From Valencia hispanica (Eukaryota; Chordata; Actinopteri; Cyprinodontiformes; Valenciidae), in assembly GCA_963556495.2 (NCBI GenBank), contig OY747716.1, forward strand, positions 11,484,571-11,548,570: a stretch of DNA of 64,000 bases, written 5' to 3'. The translations under genes were made by a program, and so were the position numbers. The stretch's first letter is position 1, and each line of letters starts with the position of its first letter. The notes beneath the pieces were generated by a model. It was not told the DNA's origin and searched no databases. It saw only the letters and a list, made by a program, of their open reading frames with translations. Below are positions 47,901-57,891 of the stretch, piece after piece.

Positions 47901-50900
47901 CCTACCTTCCCGCCACCAGGCTGGTGCTTCATGTTGTCAGTAGAGCCGATTTTTGAGCGGACATTGCGGATGTCAGGGGCCGGCGCCGTGCCGGGTCGAG
48001 CCGTGGGCCTCGTGGCGGCACTTGCTGTGGTAGTTGGGGCTGATGCAGTGGGTCGTTGGGTGCGGGGCACCAAGGGCTTCTTTTCTGGCGCTGTGGCTGA
48101 GGTGGAGGACAGCGCAGCTGGTTTGGCTGCTGCTGTTCGAGTGCGAGGCGCAGCAGTGGTAGAAGTCGTGCTCCTTGCGGTGGTGGAAGTGGTCTTGGGC
48201 TTGGTAGAGTCAGCTGGAGGGCAAATATACAGCACTTTAAAAAAGTATCTCGCTAAATTCAATATTTATCCTTTCTCTATAGTTTCTGGTTAGGATGCTA
48301 AAGCCCTGATTTATCAAACGTTCGCGCTTTTTAAAACGTGTGCAAACTTCATACCGGGTGCAAAATTATGCAGCAGGTGGTTTACTAAGCAGGCGCAGAA
48401 GGCACAATATATTGGCAGGAGAGCATACAAATAAGTAGGCGTTCCACGCGCAGTTTGTTTTAGAGCCTATTTTTACCGCCTCTGAAAGGCATGTCTTAAC
48501 TTTGCACCACCACAGTTCAACATACGGTTTTACTGACAAACGAAAAATATAATTCACACATTCTAACCTAATAGAAACGGCCATAATGGCCATAAACCAG
48601 ACAGTTATGTCAATTTTTTCCCCTTTTTCTCCCACAGACGCATCATTAATCCACTGAGCCTATTCCTCTTCTCTCTGGCTGTGGCGCAGTGCATGGGGCA
48701 GAAAGGTTGGCACACACAGCAGCGGACGCAAAGTCCTCAATTGAATACCGCTCTTTGCGCCTGTTATGATTTTACCCTACTCAATTTTAGAAGTTCACCT
48801 GCAAATCGGGAACATGTCCCTGGCACAATTGTTTTGAGGCGCATGCAAACACCCTAAGAGACTAAAGAAACCTGAACAGCTCTTTTGTTGTGGCTCTGAA
48901 TTTGTTTTTCAAAGGTTTAAAAGTAAATCTTGGAACAAGGATGTCCACACTGAAACTATTTGCTTTCATAAGCATGAAGATAATGATAGTGACTTTAATT
49001 TGAGTCAGCAAGTAAAAATTCCCAGCTTGAGAAATAAACTGGATTGCACTCAGGAGTTGGGCTTTCTGCCGAACTAGCCACTTGTCATAGCCTCAAAATC
49101 CAAAATGGCTGCTTTTTACCCAAAATGTGTTGATAGTTATATTATTTTAGTTTCACACATTGTACCATTGAACACGTTAGCAGTGAAACAGCTTAAAAGA
49201 TAAAACCAACTTGTGCTGCTAACATTTGCTAGCCCAGTTAGCTAACACCACACAGACCAGATCCTCTGGTTTCTCTGACTTGGATCTAAAAACAAGTCAA
49301 ATGTGTGGATCACCAAAACAAACCACCTAATACTGTATATCTTAGGCTTAAGCGAATTATCTTATACCTAAAAAAAAAAGAGGCCCTCCTAATTAGATTG
49401 ATAAGGGATGTACTTTCTTCCAAACTTATTGGTGCAAGTCAAAATCTATTCATAAACCAAGACTGTATCCATTACCCACTGATTGGGAGTAATGAGCCAT
49501 GTAACCTACAGCCTATCAGGAGCATTGCAACTTAAATGAAACGCACAATGAAATAAAATTTTTTTTTTAAATAATATCCTGTTGTTTTTCTGTTGTTGTT
49601 GATATTATCTATGTTGGTGTCCAACTCCTGGTTCAACACACCTGAATGGTTCATACCAGATCTCTGCAAGAACACATCTAAGACTCATTAGGTTTAGAGT
49701 TAGATTACAGCACGGGTCATTTTAAAAATGTACTTATATAAATATTGTTTATTTTAAAAATATGAGCATTCAACTGACATTTGATCACACACAGGTGGAC
49801 TATGTTTAAGGAAGAATTTCTAGAGGCAAGTTGTAATAGGTTTTATTTAGGACCATCAGAATAAAAGCAATGCAAGTCACACTTATTTTTGTTTTTCGGT
49901 GAAACCTTTTACATCGTCCTTCTTTACAACTATCCCCTAGTTTGTGTTGGTCCTAAAATAAAATCCCAATAAAATACATTGAGGTTTTTGGTTATAATGA
50001 CATTAGGTTTTATGGGTTTACAGCTTTTGTTAAATTCAGCTTTTTGTTTTTATGTTTAGTGAAGCTTTTTCTGGTGTTTACAGTGGCAAGACAAATTAAA
50101 CTTTTAGATGAAAAATGTCCAGAAATCCTTATAGGACATACCTTCTGGCAGAATAGGCATTTAAGTCAATGAAAATAAGCACATTACTTAAACCTTCATT
50201 TAAATTTGACTTGAAAAGTCAAAGTAAAAATAAAAAAACTTTGACATTTTTTATACATTTATAGACAAACAAAGAAAAGGTACATGATTGCGAATAAAAT
50301 CAACATTGATGTGAGTTTGAATGGGAACATTCTAAATGCACTCTAAGTCAACAATAGCTTTCCAAAGTCAGCATAATAGAAAAAAAACTACATTTAAAAC
50401 ACAAATCAACACTAATAAAAGAAGGATTTCTAAAAGAGCTTCAAAGACTCTCTTAAGATTTCCTGCTTAATCTGAAGGCGACCAGCTAACTGCAAAAATC
50501 TAAGCTGAACTGTCTAAGTTGTTTCAGAAGCATAGAAGAGAATAAAAATAGGAAGGACATTCTCTGTCTCTCAACCCAGACAGATCTAAGACAAAAGAGA
50601 CAGAGGCTATGAAAGGAAAAAAAGGAGAAGGCAGTGAAACGTAACCAGAAAAGCAAACAGGACAGACGAAAAGAAGCAGAAGGATGTTGGCTTCACTATT
50701 ATTAAAGAAAAATATTCACAGTTTGACTTTAAAGTCTTCTCCTGCGTGGGTAAAGCCGATTTAGCATAATATCTTTGACTTCAGCATCCACAGGCAAGAT
50801 GCGCTCAGGCAGTACATTTGTGCCAAGCAAAATCTGTCATCCATATTTATTTGCATCCTCTTGTCAGCTATTTCTTCAGAGTGCTGAGCCATGCTGAATC

Positions 50901-53900
50901 AAATGTGGTGCCGTCAATCCTCCCCTGAAAGCCTCAGGAATATCTCTGACTCTTTTTAGGACATCTTTAATTGAGGAAATCCCCCTCCCCGTTGCTTTGA
51001 TGGAGCTTAAGTGTAATTTGACTTTCTATATACGAACCCTGGCAGATTAGACAACTTGAGGCTGTATCAGCAAGAGCTGCAAACTCCTGTCAACAGCAAG
51101 CAGTTGGTAATCCACAGGCTGCTGTGCTGGAGGTTTTAAAGTCTACAGAGCTTTTCAGCAACAAAGTCTTCCTCTACTAGACCATAGTCATAGTCAGAGC
51201 TACTCTACTGCTGACTGTTCCTCTGCTGCTGGAACGTCAACTGATCTGTCAACAAAAGCAAGGAAGCTGTTAGGCAAGGCAACTTTATTTGATTTGTAAG
51301 AACATTCAATGTCTTACAGACAATATCCCAAATGTATTGTTTTAAAAACAAAAAGCTGTGGTCAATCGGTACATATCTTTTGTTGTAGTTAGGCAACTAA
51401 CAAAGAAGAAAATGCACCGGTTTTTATGTGTCCCCTATGGACAGATATAATTTAACTCTGGCATGTTTTTAAGATGGCACTAAGGTGATTAAGTAATAGA
51501 TTGGAAGATACAATTTAAGTCTGAGCCCAAACCCACACCTAGGTTTCTGGCATGCCCTGCAGATTTTAGCCTTACAAATTCTAATTAATTCATGTGGTGA
51601 TAGCTAAGGACAGCATGTCGACACTGAATAAAGTGGGCCAAGAACACAGCCCTGAGGAACACCACATTGGATTTCTTCTTCACCAAGATTTATAAGCGGC
51701 AACTAAAATATCCGTCAGATGTAGGACATTAAAAATACAACTAAATAGGAAGACAACAAAAGGGGAGACAAAACCGAGGACAGGATTTAAGAAATTGAAA
51801 AAAAAATAAAAAATTATTAAATCAATTGCTGGAATAAAAATTTAAGAAAAATATACTGAACGGTGAACAAAACTGTCTTTCTTGAGATGATTCAAACCCA
51901 AGTGTATGACTCCTTTCACAAGTTACACAATATAATTTAAAGGGTCATCTTGAAAAGATTTTGAGAAAAAAATCGATTGGTATCATTTTGTTTTTTTTCA
52001 ATCAAGATGTGTACGTACTTTGTTATAATAAACTGGTGCTGTTTTGTGATACCTGTTGAAGTCCTAACAGTTGTGGGCTTCTTCTCTTCTCCTGGCTTGC
52101 TGTCTGTTTTAGAGGCTGAAACAGACATTGTGAGAAAATATGTACATGGATCCATGAGAAACCATGCCAATGTGCAATAGCTGCATGGTTAAGGTTATCG
52201 GAACTGGACATACCCAGAGGCTTTTTGGCTGCAGCACTAGCAGTTGTGCGAGTGGACGCGGTTGTGCGCACTGATGAAGCGGTTTTGTTAGCTGCGGTGC
52301 TCGTTGTTCCGTTTTTGGCAGCAGGGCCAGAGGCAGGTTGACTCGTGGTGGCAATGCCGGCCTTCGGCACAAGGGGGCGCTTCTCTGTGGTGGACTGTGA
52401 AGGGAGAAAAGAGAGAAGAGAGAAGTGGTGATGGGAAAAGGGTGTTGAGTGATTTCTTTGAGAAATTCAGGTCGGTCTTTTCAACAGTTTTATGGTAGAT
52501 TCTTAACAAAAACTCCACGATGCAGGTCTCATACAATCCTTAATAGTGAAAATGCATCCTTTTTCAAATCTATGATTTCACATCATCAGGAAAGAGGTTT
52601 TGATTCTGTTAAACAGGATTGCATCACCATGCTCCAAATACAGCCGAGCCCTTCCACAACAGGCTGTCTACCCCGAACTGAGTCACCCAGCCCCCTAGAG
52701 AGCTGAGGGGCTAAAAAAGGCTGGCGGTGCCTGGGTTATAGTGTCATACCCGCCTGCATTTAAGAAGGTCACCAAAAGATGGAGACAGAGAGGTAGATTT
52801 AAAGATGCATCTTCAACCCGATATAACTGAAACCTACAGTACGAAGAGATCACATGAATGTGTGTATGTTTTCAATTATTTTAGGAAATTTCAATTTTAA
52901 TAGGAAAAATGGCTAAGAAAGGCAATGAAAAACATTAAATGAATCCCATTTAATATTATATAATGATCAACAGTATTGCACAACTGAAACTGATATATTT
53001 CCCTAGATTAAACTAAAGTAACTCTGGACAAACTGCAGAGATTCACAGCTCAGGTAGGAGAATCTGTTGATAGGACAACTATTAGTGAGAAATCTGGCCT
53101 TTATGGAAGTGTGGCGAGGACAAACGCCAATGTCAATGAAATTCACCTCGTGTGATACAGGAATCGTGTGGAAAAAAAGTTCTATTGACAGAGGAGACCA
53201 AAATGGAAAACAGTCTATCGTGAGGAAAACATTCCTAAAGTCAAACATGGGGGTGGCAGCATCATGATGTGGGGATTCTTCATTTCAGCACGAACAACTA
53301 AGCTGGTTGTGGTTGATGGGAAAATGGATGGAACTAAATGCAGAGTAACCCTGTTAGAGGCTGCAAAAGCAGAACGGAAGTAGGCCAGTAGGAAAACAAC
53401 CTCAAGCTATATTAGCATGGGTTAGAATGGCCTAATCCAGGGGTTCCTGAAGTTTTCTGCTGCGCTGACTGAGAAAGCTCTTTGACCCCGCGATTTACAG
53501 TGAGCTATTGGGACCTCCAAGAGTAGTTGACTGGAAGACCTAAGCGTTCGGCAGGGTCTGTTTGGAGAAAGCAGATCAGACAAGTAGGAGGGTGCAAGGC
53601 AGTGTAATGATTTAAAAACGAAAAGGAGCAGCTTGTATTGAACGCTGAAACGGTAGCCAGTGGAGGAATATTGGACAGAGGAACAGCCCATAGTTTGCTG
53701 GCATCTGGTATGAATCATAGATGGAACTATGTCAATAGTAAAGGGAAGTATATAATCCTCCGCAGTTGTGTGCGGTTTTTCACCCTCTGCCACTATGTAC
53801 AAAACTTTATGAGCTCAGTTGAGCATTTGTAGATGTTTAGTGTAACAAAACCAAAGGAAAGATATCGTTCGTCATGTTTTCTACTCTTTGGCTTGGAAGG

Positions 53901-56900
53901 AAGTTGGTTTAGATAGAAGCTTATTTGGCGACGTTTTATCTTCTGCTTTGCATTTATGTGGGAGCCTCGACAAAAACCTGTCAGTTAAGTTAGCATTTCA
54001 TTTTGATCCATTCAAACCGTTCATTTGAGCAAACCACACACAATGTTTTAGGTTTATTCTGTGCGATTAGAACTTTGAGCTTGTTCCTGGAGTTCACAAG
54101 CACAATGTTGCTGTTTTTTTGAAACTTCGTCTTTGGACGCTTACCTTAGGTTTAACATCTCGAGTGCCTGTGGCGGTGCTGGAGGGTTGGGATGATGGGC
54201 GACTGAGAGAATTGGCAGGGGGGCGTTTAGGCCCGGCAGCGGTTGTGGAAGCCGTCTTGAGTGGGGCTGTTTTTCTGTCTGTGGTGCTGCTGGTGGAGGT
54301 GGCTGTGGGGCGTTTGGTGGCGGAACCGCCAGCAGGGGCGGTGTTTGGCCGCGTTTTGGCGGCGGCTACTGGTTTACTCGCCCCTGCAGCAGGCTGCTGC
54401 ATCTGACCGGAGCCGGGTCAGTGATGGAAGGCAAAATAAAGAGGAGAAGCAAGCGGAAAGAAAAAATAAATAAAAGATCAAATCATAAAGAATAGCAGCA
54501 GGACTAAGATGGGCAAGCATCAATTCAAGATGATCAAAATAATATGCTATAAATATAATGTAAAATAAAATATTTTATAAAGGAAAACAGCTTAAAATAA
54601 GGAAAAACAACATTGCAGCTGAAGCATAAATGTATATGCTGTAAATGGGGGTTTGTTTAATGATGCACAGAGAAACTGGCTAACAACCAATGAGCTACAA
54701 ACTAAATATCTGACCTTTTTCTGATCACTTAACCCTCCATGCTAACAATTTGTGCTAACAACACTCTTCACTGTGGAAGTTGTTACAGAATGAAGACGAC
54801 TCTGGATCAGTGAGTTGGTCAGAGGAAGCACAAATGCTCTAGGAAAGTAATTCTTCTACAGAGTTCTGTTGACTGTTCATTCAAGCTGCTACTTAACTAA
54901 AACAGGCAGGGAGAAGTCAGCCAGCAGATTTCAGGAAGGATAAATGTAGCACAGCTAATTTGCTGTTAGCCTTTAGAAAAATCCAATTCCATCTTCTATG
55001 GAAGACCCTGAATTAGGAAATGTTGGCAGTCTTATTGAAATCTCACATTTAAGGTAAGAATCTCCATCCTAGATAGGGAATTAAGATAGAGAATGCTGTT
55101 TACAGCTAGCACAGCCAAGTATGTCAATGTGCTAAATGTGCTCTTCACTCATAAAAGACAAAGTCACTGTTTTATAACTACCAGTGAAACTACAGAGCGG
55201 TCCAGCTAGAGCTGAGCGATGTGGCCTCAAATCTAAATTGCAATATGATCTAAAGCATGTGCGGTAACAATATCTATTGCAATATATTCTTTTCTTTATA
55301 TATGTCAAAATGAGTTTATGAAATTTCTCACTTTTTAAATACATTGCAGCAGAACAACAACTTCAAAAGAGTTTAGAATGCTATTTAAAATAACATGTAT
55401 TGTGCAAAATGCATTTCAAAAATATTCAAATCTTTCAAACACAAAAATTCTCACAACATAAAAATGAATAAATTAAAAGCTAAATGTTATAAAAGAAACA
55501 AAGTTCAAAATTGTCCGGTTTCCTGGTTACTTATTTATAAATTTAATATTGCCCCCAAAAAAACCTGCACATATTTGAATTAAAAATGCTTAAAGTTCAA
55601 CTGTTTTTTTTTCTTCCGTTAAGTGGAAAACAAATTTTAAACTTGCAATATGTAGTGTAAAGACTAACACTGATCATCAGTATTTATCCTCCTTGATGAC
55701 ATCATCAAAATGCGCTATTCGAGGTAGGCCGGTATAGTAAAAATCTCTACCTTTGGCCAAATTCATATCATTTCTACCTTATACCTTTTATATCGCCCAG
55801 CACCTACTGGTCTCTCTCACACAGTGTGACATCACCTCTACTCACTACATGAATAATTAAAAATTGTTAACAGGAAGGTGGCGAGATAATACAATAAGTA
55901 AATGAATTTTTTAATAGATAAATATATTTAACAATTAATTAGAACTTTTTAAATCTAGGATATTATATCACTATATTCCATCCATCTTGATGCCGGTATT
56001 ATATCTGCCTTGCTGGATGGGCCTTCACTGTGCTCCATTCCCACACTTGGTGATGGCTGTGATGCCACAATTAATCCCTATTAATGTTCACAAGGTTTTA
56101 CCTTTCTCAGCTATTTCTGCTAGTCTTCCTCAGAAGAGTCACGTGATGTTTTTTTTCCCCTAACGGCTTATAGAAGCACAAGATTTCGGACAGAAAAAAA
56201 TTGGCAAACGAATGAATGGAGGGTTTTTATTCATGTTTGGGGGGTTTGTAGAGGCAGCACAAATGGCAACACAAAAGGATGAAAAAAGTGACATATGCAT
56301 AATATGTCCTGTTTAAGTTGGGTTTTATTCACAAGTACCTCTGTACCGCGAACCAGAAGGATTCTACTGCAGATTTTTTGGGATGCAAGCCAGGTGCTGC
56401 TCTCTAGCTTTAAGCTGTTTTTGAGAAAGCAACTGTTTTAGTTTAAACATTTTAATTTTAAGACATAAAACTATCAATTTGTTCTGATTATCGAAACAGT
56501 ATTTAGGTAATTATAGTTCTTAGAGAGAATTAGTAATCGGATAAAAACCAGTGTCAGCAGGTAGGGGGCGATGCAAAATCAGAGTGGAAATTGGTCACCA
56601 GACATTTGATCGGTGCTTCGGGATTTCCTGTTAAAACTAAGAGGTAACAACCTCTGAATGGTTAAGGAATTTCACATTCTTATTTGTGATGAATCCTTTC
56701 CTCTGTTTAGAACTGGACTGACAGATTGTATGTGTTCTGCGTAGCTCCATGACATAGCCCACTTCATTGAGTCTGCTTTCTTTTTGATTTTTGGTTTATG
56801 TGGTGCTAAAATTGGGTGTAGATCACCTTTACGTCGAATAAGTCCTACCTTGGTCTTCCTGTCTGCACCTGGGAGGTCCTTGCTTGCTGTTGAGCTGACT

Positions 56901-57891
56901 CCGTTGGTTGCAGCCTTCACAGGTTTTTTGGCCTTGTCTCCATCTACCTTGACACCCTTTTCCTTCTTGCTGTCCTTCTTCTCTACTGTCTTTTTATCGT
57001 GCTTCTCCTCCTTTTCTATTTTCTGCGTTTCTTTTTCGGCCGGCTTCTCCAGTGGCTTAGCTGCATCGGCCTCTTTCTCAGTCGTCTCGGCTTCGTCAGT
57101 GTCGGCCTTGTCCTTCTCTGCCGCCGCCTCGGTTTTTGCCTCCACGTTGGCCTTCGTCTCCATCTTGTCGTCAGTGAGGTCAAGCTTGGCGAGAGCCGGC
57201 TGCTGCTCTATAGTCGTCTCCACCTTGTGCTGCCCTTTGTCATCCTTTATCTCGGCTGTTTTTGCCATCTCACTTGCTTTGCTTTCTGCTTTTTCGTCCA
57301 CTTTGGTATCCTGGTCTTCGTCCAGCTTTTCTACTTTCTCATTGGGTTTGCTTTCCACCTTCTTCTCTTCTGCTTTGGACTTTTCGTTTTCGTCCACCTT
57401 TTGGGCTTTCTCGTGGTGTTTGTTCTCCACTTTCTCTTCCTCTTTAAATTTCTCATTGTTGTTGATCTTCTCCACATTTTCATTGTGTTTCTCCACCTTC
57501 TCTGTCTTTTCCACTTTGACGGGTGATTCTTCCACCTTTGGTTTTTTGTCCTCCTTCTCTTCCTTCTGTTGAACAGTTTCCACCTTCTCTATCTCCTTCT
57601 CATTTACCTTCTCGGTTTCCTTTTGGTCATCTACCCTTTCTACCTGCTTCTCCATCTCTTTTGTTTTGTCTGCTTGTTTTTCTTCTTTGACCTTTTCTGC
57701 CTCCTGATCGCTTGCTTTCTCCTTGCCCTTTTCCACCTCATTCGCCACTTTCACCAAACTTTCATTAGCTGTGAATTCAACCTTCACACTCCCGTGCTCA
57801 GCTTTGTTCAAGACATCAAAAGGCTCCACCTTCTTCACACCATCTTCCTGTTTGTCCTTCTTCTCTGTCATCTCTGTCTTGTCAGATTTAA
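29690..57891 (-). CDS. map4: Microtubule-associated protein 4-type gene (5' part off the window)
   Basis: MAP2/tau/MAP4-family protein that binds and stabilises microtubules through KXGS/PGGG repeats. Exons on the minus strand, all in phase: 57891-56849, 54402-54145, 52394-52214, 52115-52053, 48213-47906, 44633-44577, 40434-40342, 37194-37113, 35258-35146, then either 33987-33798 plus 30175-30168 (MAP4-type end) or 29998-29690 (tau/MAP2-type end). The visible part gives 797 residues with the first ending and 834 with the second. Repeats: R1 [20 protein letters not shown]2 starting [11 protein letters not shown]3 starting [11 protein letters not shown]4 starting [11 protein letters not shown]. 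The MAP4 assignment rests on the C-terminus [10 protein letters not shown] (human MAP4 ends LDSQIQETSI) and the DVKPK and long projection-type exons. N-terminal exons lie right of the window or were not recognised. Which fish paralogue this is cannot be told. Confidence 0.95.
30168..30175 (-). CDS. map4: map4 terminal coding micro-segment (S-I-stop)
   Basis: After a strong acceptor (TTTTTTATCTTACAG) the sequence GCATCTAA completes the split codon A|GC to Ser, then Ile and stop, giving the end PETSI. Human MAP4 ends QETSI. Only eight coding nucleotides fall in this exon; the rest would be 3' UTR. Confidence 0.8.
30464..30985. mobile_element. MITE with CCGTATTG termini and TA target
   Basis: Inverted ends ccgtattgacccgagtatag and the complement of ctatattcgggccaatacgg, each flanked by TA (30462-30463, 30986-30987). 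Subterminal words 'gattataagacgacccc' also repeat. About 520 bp, noncoding. TA target suggests the Tc1/mariner/pogo superfamily. Confidence 0.75.
31378..31917 (+). mobile_element. Nonautonomous repeat family B, copy 2
   Basis: Diverged second copy of the element at 7917-8400, with inverted ends ggcccgttcccactag and agtgaaaacaggcct. Confidence 0.6.
31918..33078. other. No gene recognised (map4 last intron)
   Basis: AT-rich intron between the two alternative map4 3' ends. Nothing defined. Confidence 0.4.
33080..33300 (+). mobile_element. Tc1-like transposon relic
   Basis: Words 'ggcatcatggtgtgggtctg' and 'caacaggattatagtgatc' match the catalytic region of fish Tc1 elements. No frame. Confidence 0.5.
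33798..33987 (-). CDS. map4: map4 MAP4-type C-terminal exon
   Basis: 190 nt from [20 protein letters not shown] to LDSTMPET plus one base before GTAAGT. Acidic tail like that of human MAP4. It needs a downstream exon supplying the last residues. Confidence 0.9.
35146..35258 (-). CDS. map4: map4 microtubule-binding repeat 4
   Basis: 113 nt, as I recall for tau exon 12. Reads [20 protein letters not shown] then [22 protein letters not shown] replaces KIGS/KVGS. Ends in phase 0 before GTGAGG, so both downstream 3' ends can join. Confidence 0.95.
35500..35862 (-). mobile_element. Possible Tc1-like relic
   Basis: Words such as 'ttctgtggctgcaaaacaag' and 'atgctgtgtttggttt' occur in a common fish Tc1-related repeat. 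Weak. Confidence 0.35.
35883..36346. mobile_element. MITE with AGGGTTTCTGCAG termini
   Basis: Left end agggtttctgcagacttta and right end ttcacttgcagaaaccc are inverted; internal 'ttaaaaagtcttaaa' words repeat. hAT-like. A related fragment ends at 63812. Confidence 0.65.
37113..37194 (-). CDS. map4: map4 microtubule-binding repeat 3
   Basis: 82 nt, starting [20 protein letters not shown] and ending DNIKHKPG with a split Gly codon. Same size as I recall for tau exon 11. Retains the KCGS motif. Acceptor TTCAACAG, donor GTGAGC. Confidence 0.96.
37195..38435. other. No gene recognised (map4 intron R2-R3)
   Basis: AT-rich intron. The sequences aaatttaag near 37800 and aagcgttgtacaac near 37880 carry no recognisable frame. 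Confidence 0.4.
38440..39050 (+). mobile_element. Decayed LINE reverse-transcriptase 3' part
   Basis: Broken frames: TKTKDMV-like start near 38450, then [20 protein letters not shown] and FVPSAIKAI, as in the end of fish L2-type ORF2. Many frame breaks. Confidence 0.6.
40342..40434 (-). CDS. map4: map4 microtubule-binding repeat 2
   Basis: 93 nt, 31 codons, starting [20 protein letters not shown] and ending [12 protein letters not shown] recall the homologous tau exon 10 as also 93 nt. The position that is Cys in most family repeats (KCGS) is Leu here (RLGS). Acceptor CTATAG, donor GTAAGT. Confidence 0.96.
40676..40725 (-). mobile_element. LINE 3' tail, reversed
   Basis: attcaaaaatactttatcta is the complement of the L2-type tail. 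It stands head to head with the plus-strand copy that follows. Confidence 0.6.
40866..41660 (+). mobile_element. L2/Maui-type LINE, 3' third
   Basis: Open for 209 codons (40961-41590): [86 protein letters not shown]. This is the end of a non-LTR reverse transcriptase ORF; the catalytic YADD region is upstream and lost. Tail gatcaataaagtatttttga followed by GAATT words. The open frame suggests a fairly young copy. Confidence 0.9.
41660..41830. repeat. Degenerate CAAGTC-type array, part 1
   Basis: Irregular repeats of 'aagtccaagtc', 'gagtcc' and 'caagtca', as in a known type of fish nonautonomous DNA repeat. Continues at 42915-43060. Confidence 0.6.
42072..42870. repeat. Composite repeat: fish 'aaatggtaaatgg' element split by a LINE
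   Basis: Left part 42072-42175 (aaatggtaaatggactgaac, aaagcgctttacactgg) and right part about 42765-42870 (aagctggaatcaaacctata, accgagtcacag) look like two ends of one dispersed repeat. The middle is a separate LINE piece. Confidence 0.6.
42185..42720 (-). mobile_element. LINE ORF2 3' fragment
   Basis: Reverse-strand peptide with [32 protein letters not shown] and [10 protein letters not shown], the usual 'S-A-F-S-V...W-N-x-L-P' end of non-LTR RTs. Confidence 0.7.
42915..43060. repeat. Degenerate CAAGTC-type array, part 2
   Basis: 'ggccaagtccaagttcgagtc' type words, then 'acttgtgtccgagtccatgac'. Partner of 41660-41830. Confidence 0.6.
43070..44570. other. No gene recognised (map4 intron)
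   Basis: Includes possible transposon DNA near 43330-43600, and a TGAA-type microsatellite at 44494-44528. No coding exon seen. Confidence 0.4.
44494..44528 (+). repeat. (GAAT)n microsatellite
   Basis: gaatgaatgaaggaatgaat and on, about eight units with one interruption, 49 bp from the map4 inter-repeat exon's donor. Confidence 0.9.
44577..44633 (-). CDS. map4: map4 inter-repeat exon
   Basis: 57 nt, 19 codons [19 protein letters not shown], phase 0 at both ends, acceptor CTCCCCAG, donor GTGAGT. It sits between R1 and R2, where tau and MAP2 have nothing but MAP4 has an insert. The symmetrical phase makes it a natural cassette for exon skipping. Confidence 0.85.
44634..47905. other. No gene recognised (map4 intron R1 to inter-repeat exon)
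   Basis: About 3.3 kb of AT-rich intron. A perfect short hairpin-like word 'tttggagc...gctccaaa' occurs near 46192-46215. No exon with matching phase found. Confidence 0.4.
47906..48213 (-). CDS. map4: map4 exon with microtubule-binding repeat 1
   Basis: 308 nt. An Ala/Thr/Pro-rich linker ([20 protein letters not shown] and on) leads into [25 protein letters not shown], the first tubulin-binding repeat with its KIGS motif. Human MAP4 reads [20 protein letters not shown] at this point. Acceptor GCCCTCCAG, donor GTAGGT. Confidence 0.95.
48295..48860. repeat. Possible Harbinger-type MITE relic
   Basis: 'gatttatcaaacgttcgcgc', 'gcaaaattatgcagcaggtg' and 'ggacgcaaagtcctcaattg' resemble a common fish nonautonomous repeat. 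Ends not defined. Confidence 0.35.
48861..51570. other. No gene recognised (map4 intron)
   Basis: AT-rich intron; no coding frame, RNA gene or clear element recognised. Confidence 0.4.
51575..51720 (-). mobile_element. LINE RT fragment
   Basis: The stretch gggccaagaacacagccctg and 'aggaacaccacattgg' is the complement of the CGVPQGSVLGP motif region of an L2-type RT. Confidence 0.55.
52053..52115 (-). CDS. map4: map4 short linker exon
   Basis: 63 nt reading [20 protein letters not shown] plus T. Acceptor TGTTTCAG, donor GTATCA. The phase fits its neighbours exactly. Confidence 0.85.
52214..52394 (-). CDS. map4: map4 basic linker exon
   Basis: Starts [20 protein letters not shown] and ends SAAAKKPL plus one base before GTATGT. 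181 nt, acceptor CCTTCACAG. Basic Ala/Thr-rich linker, similar in wording to the 48213-47906 exon ([11 protein letters not shown] runs), suggesting internal duplication. Confidence 0.88.
53030..53400 (+). mobile_element. Tc1-like transposon relic
   Basis: aaacatgggggtggcagcat, 'catgatgtggggattcttc', 'gttgatgggaaaatggatgg' and 'ctgttagaggctgcaaaag' are the catalytic-region words of fish Tc1 elements. Frames broken. Confidence 0.75.
53420..53760 (-). mobile_element. L2-type LINE ORF2 3' fragment
   Basis: Reverse-strand peptide [29 protein letters not shown], then GQRAFSVSA. Adjoins the Tc1 relic. Confidence 0.7.
54145..54402 (-). CDS. map4: map4 Ala/Thr/Pro-rich linker exon
   Basis: 86 codons, phase 0 at both ends, from [20 protein letters not shown] to TRDVKPK before a GTAAGC donor. 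Rich in Pro, Ala, Ser, Thr and Lys/Arg, like the proline-rich region before the MAP4 repeats; DVKPK also occurs in human MAP4. The acceptor CCGGTCAG is somewhat weak in pyrimidines. Confidence 0.85.
55208..55806. mobile_element. hAT-like MITE
   Basis: Left end tagagctgagcgatgtggcc and right end ttatatcgcccagcaccta form imperfect inverted repeats of the 'TAGGGCTGGGCGATAT' type widespread in fish. About 600 bp, AT-rich, noncoding. Confidence 0.65.
55810..56845. other. No gene recognised (map4 intron)
   Basis: AT-rich intron directly 3' of the K/E-rich exon. Nothing defined. Confidence 0.4.
56849..57891 (-). CDS. map4: map4 large K/E-rich projection-domain exon
   Basis: 1043 nt: two bases completing a codon, then 347 codons ending ADRKTK in phase 0 before GTAGGA; acceptor TATTTGCAG. 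The protein is dominated by Lys and Glu (KVEK, EKVE, EKAE and KVDE motifs repeated irregularly), so it is probably a long disordered, highly charged stretch. The end turns more basic ([20 protein letters not shown]), as expected just before a Pro-rich MAP region. The long open frame on the opposite strand is a by-product of this composition. Confidence 0.9.

Noticed and set aside
47856..48293. 145-codon plus-strand frame rich in Val, Ala and Gly
   Set aside because: Antisense of the map4 exon containing repeat 1; composition is a mirror of Thr/Ala codons.
54119..54406. 95-codon plus-strand frame
   Set aside because: Antisense of map4 linker exon 54402-54145.
56784..57572. 262-codon plus-strand open frame rich in Ser, Phe and Leu
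   Set aside because: Exact antisense of the K/E-rich map4 exon. GAR/AAR codons leave few stops on the opposite strand; no start context or domain.
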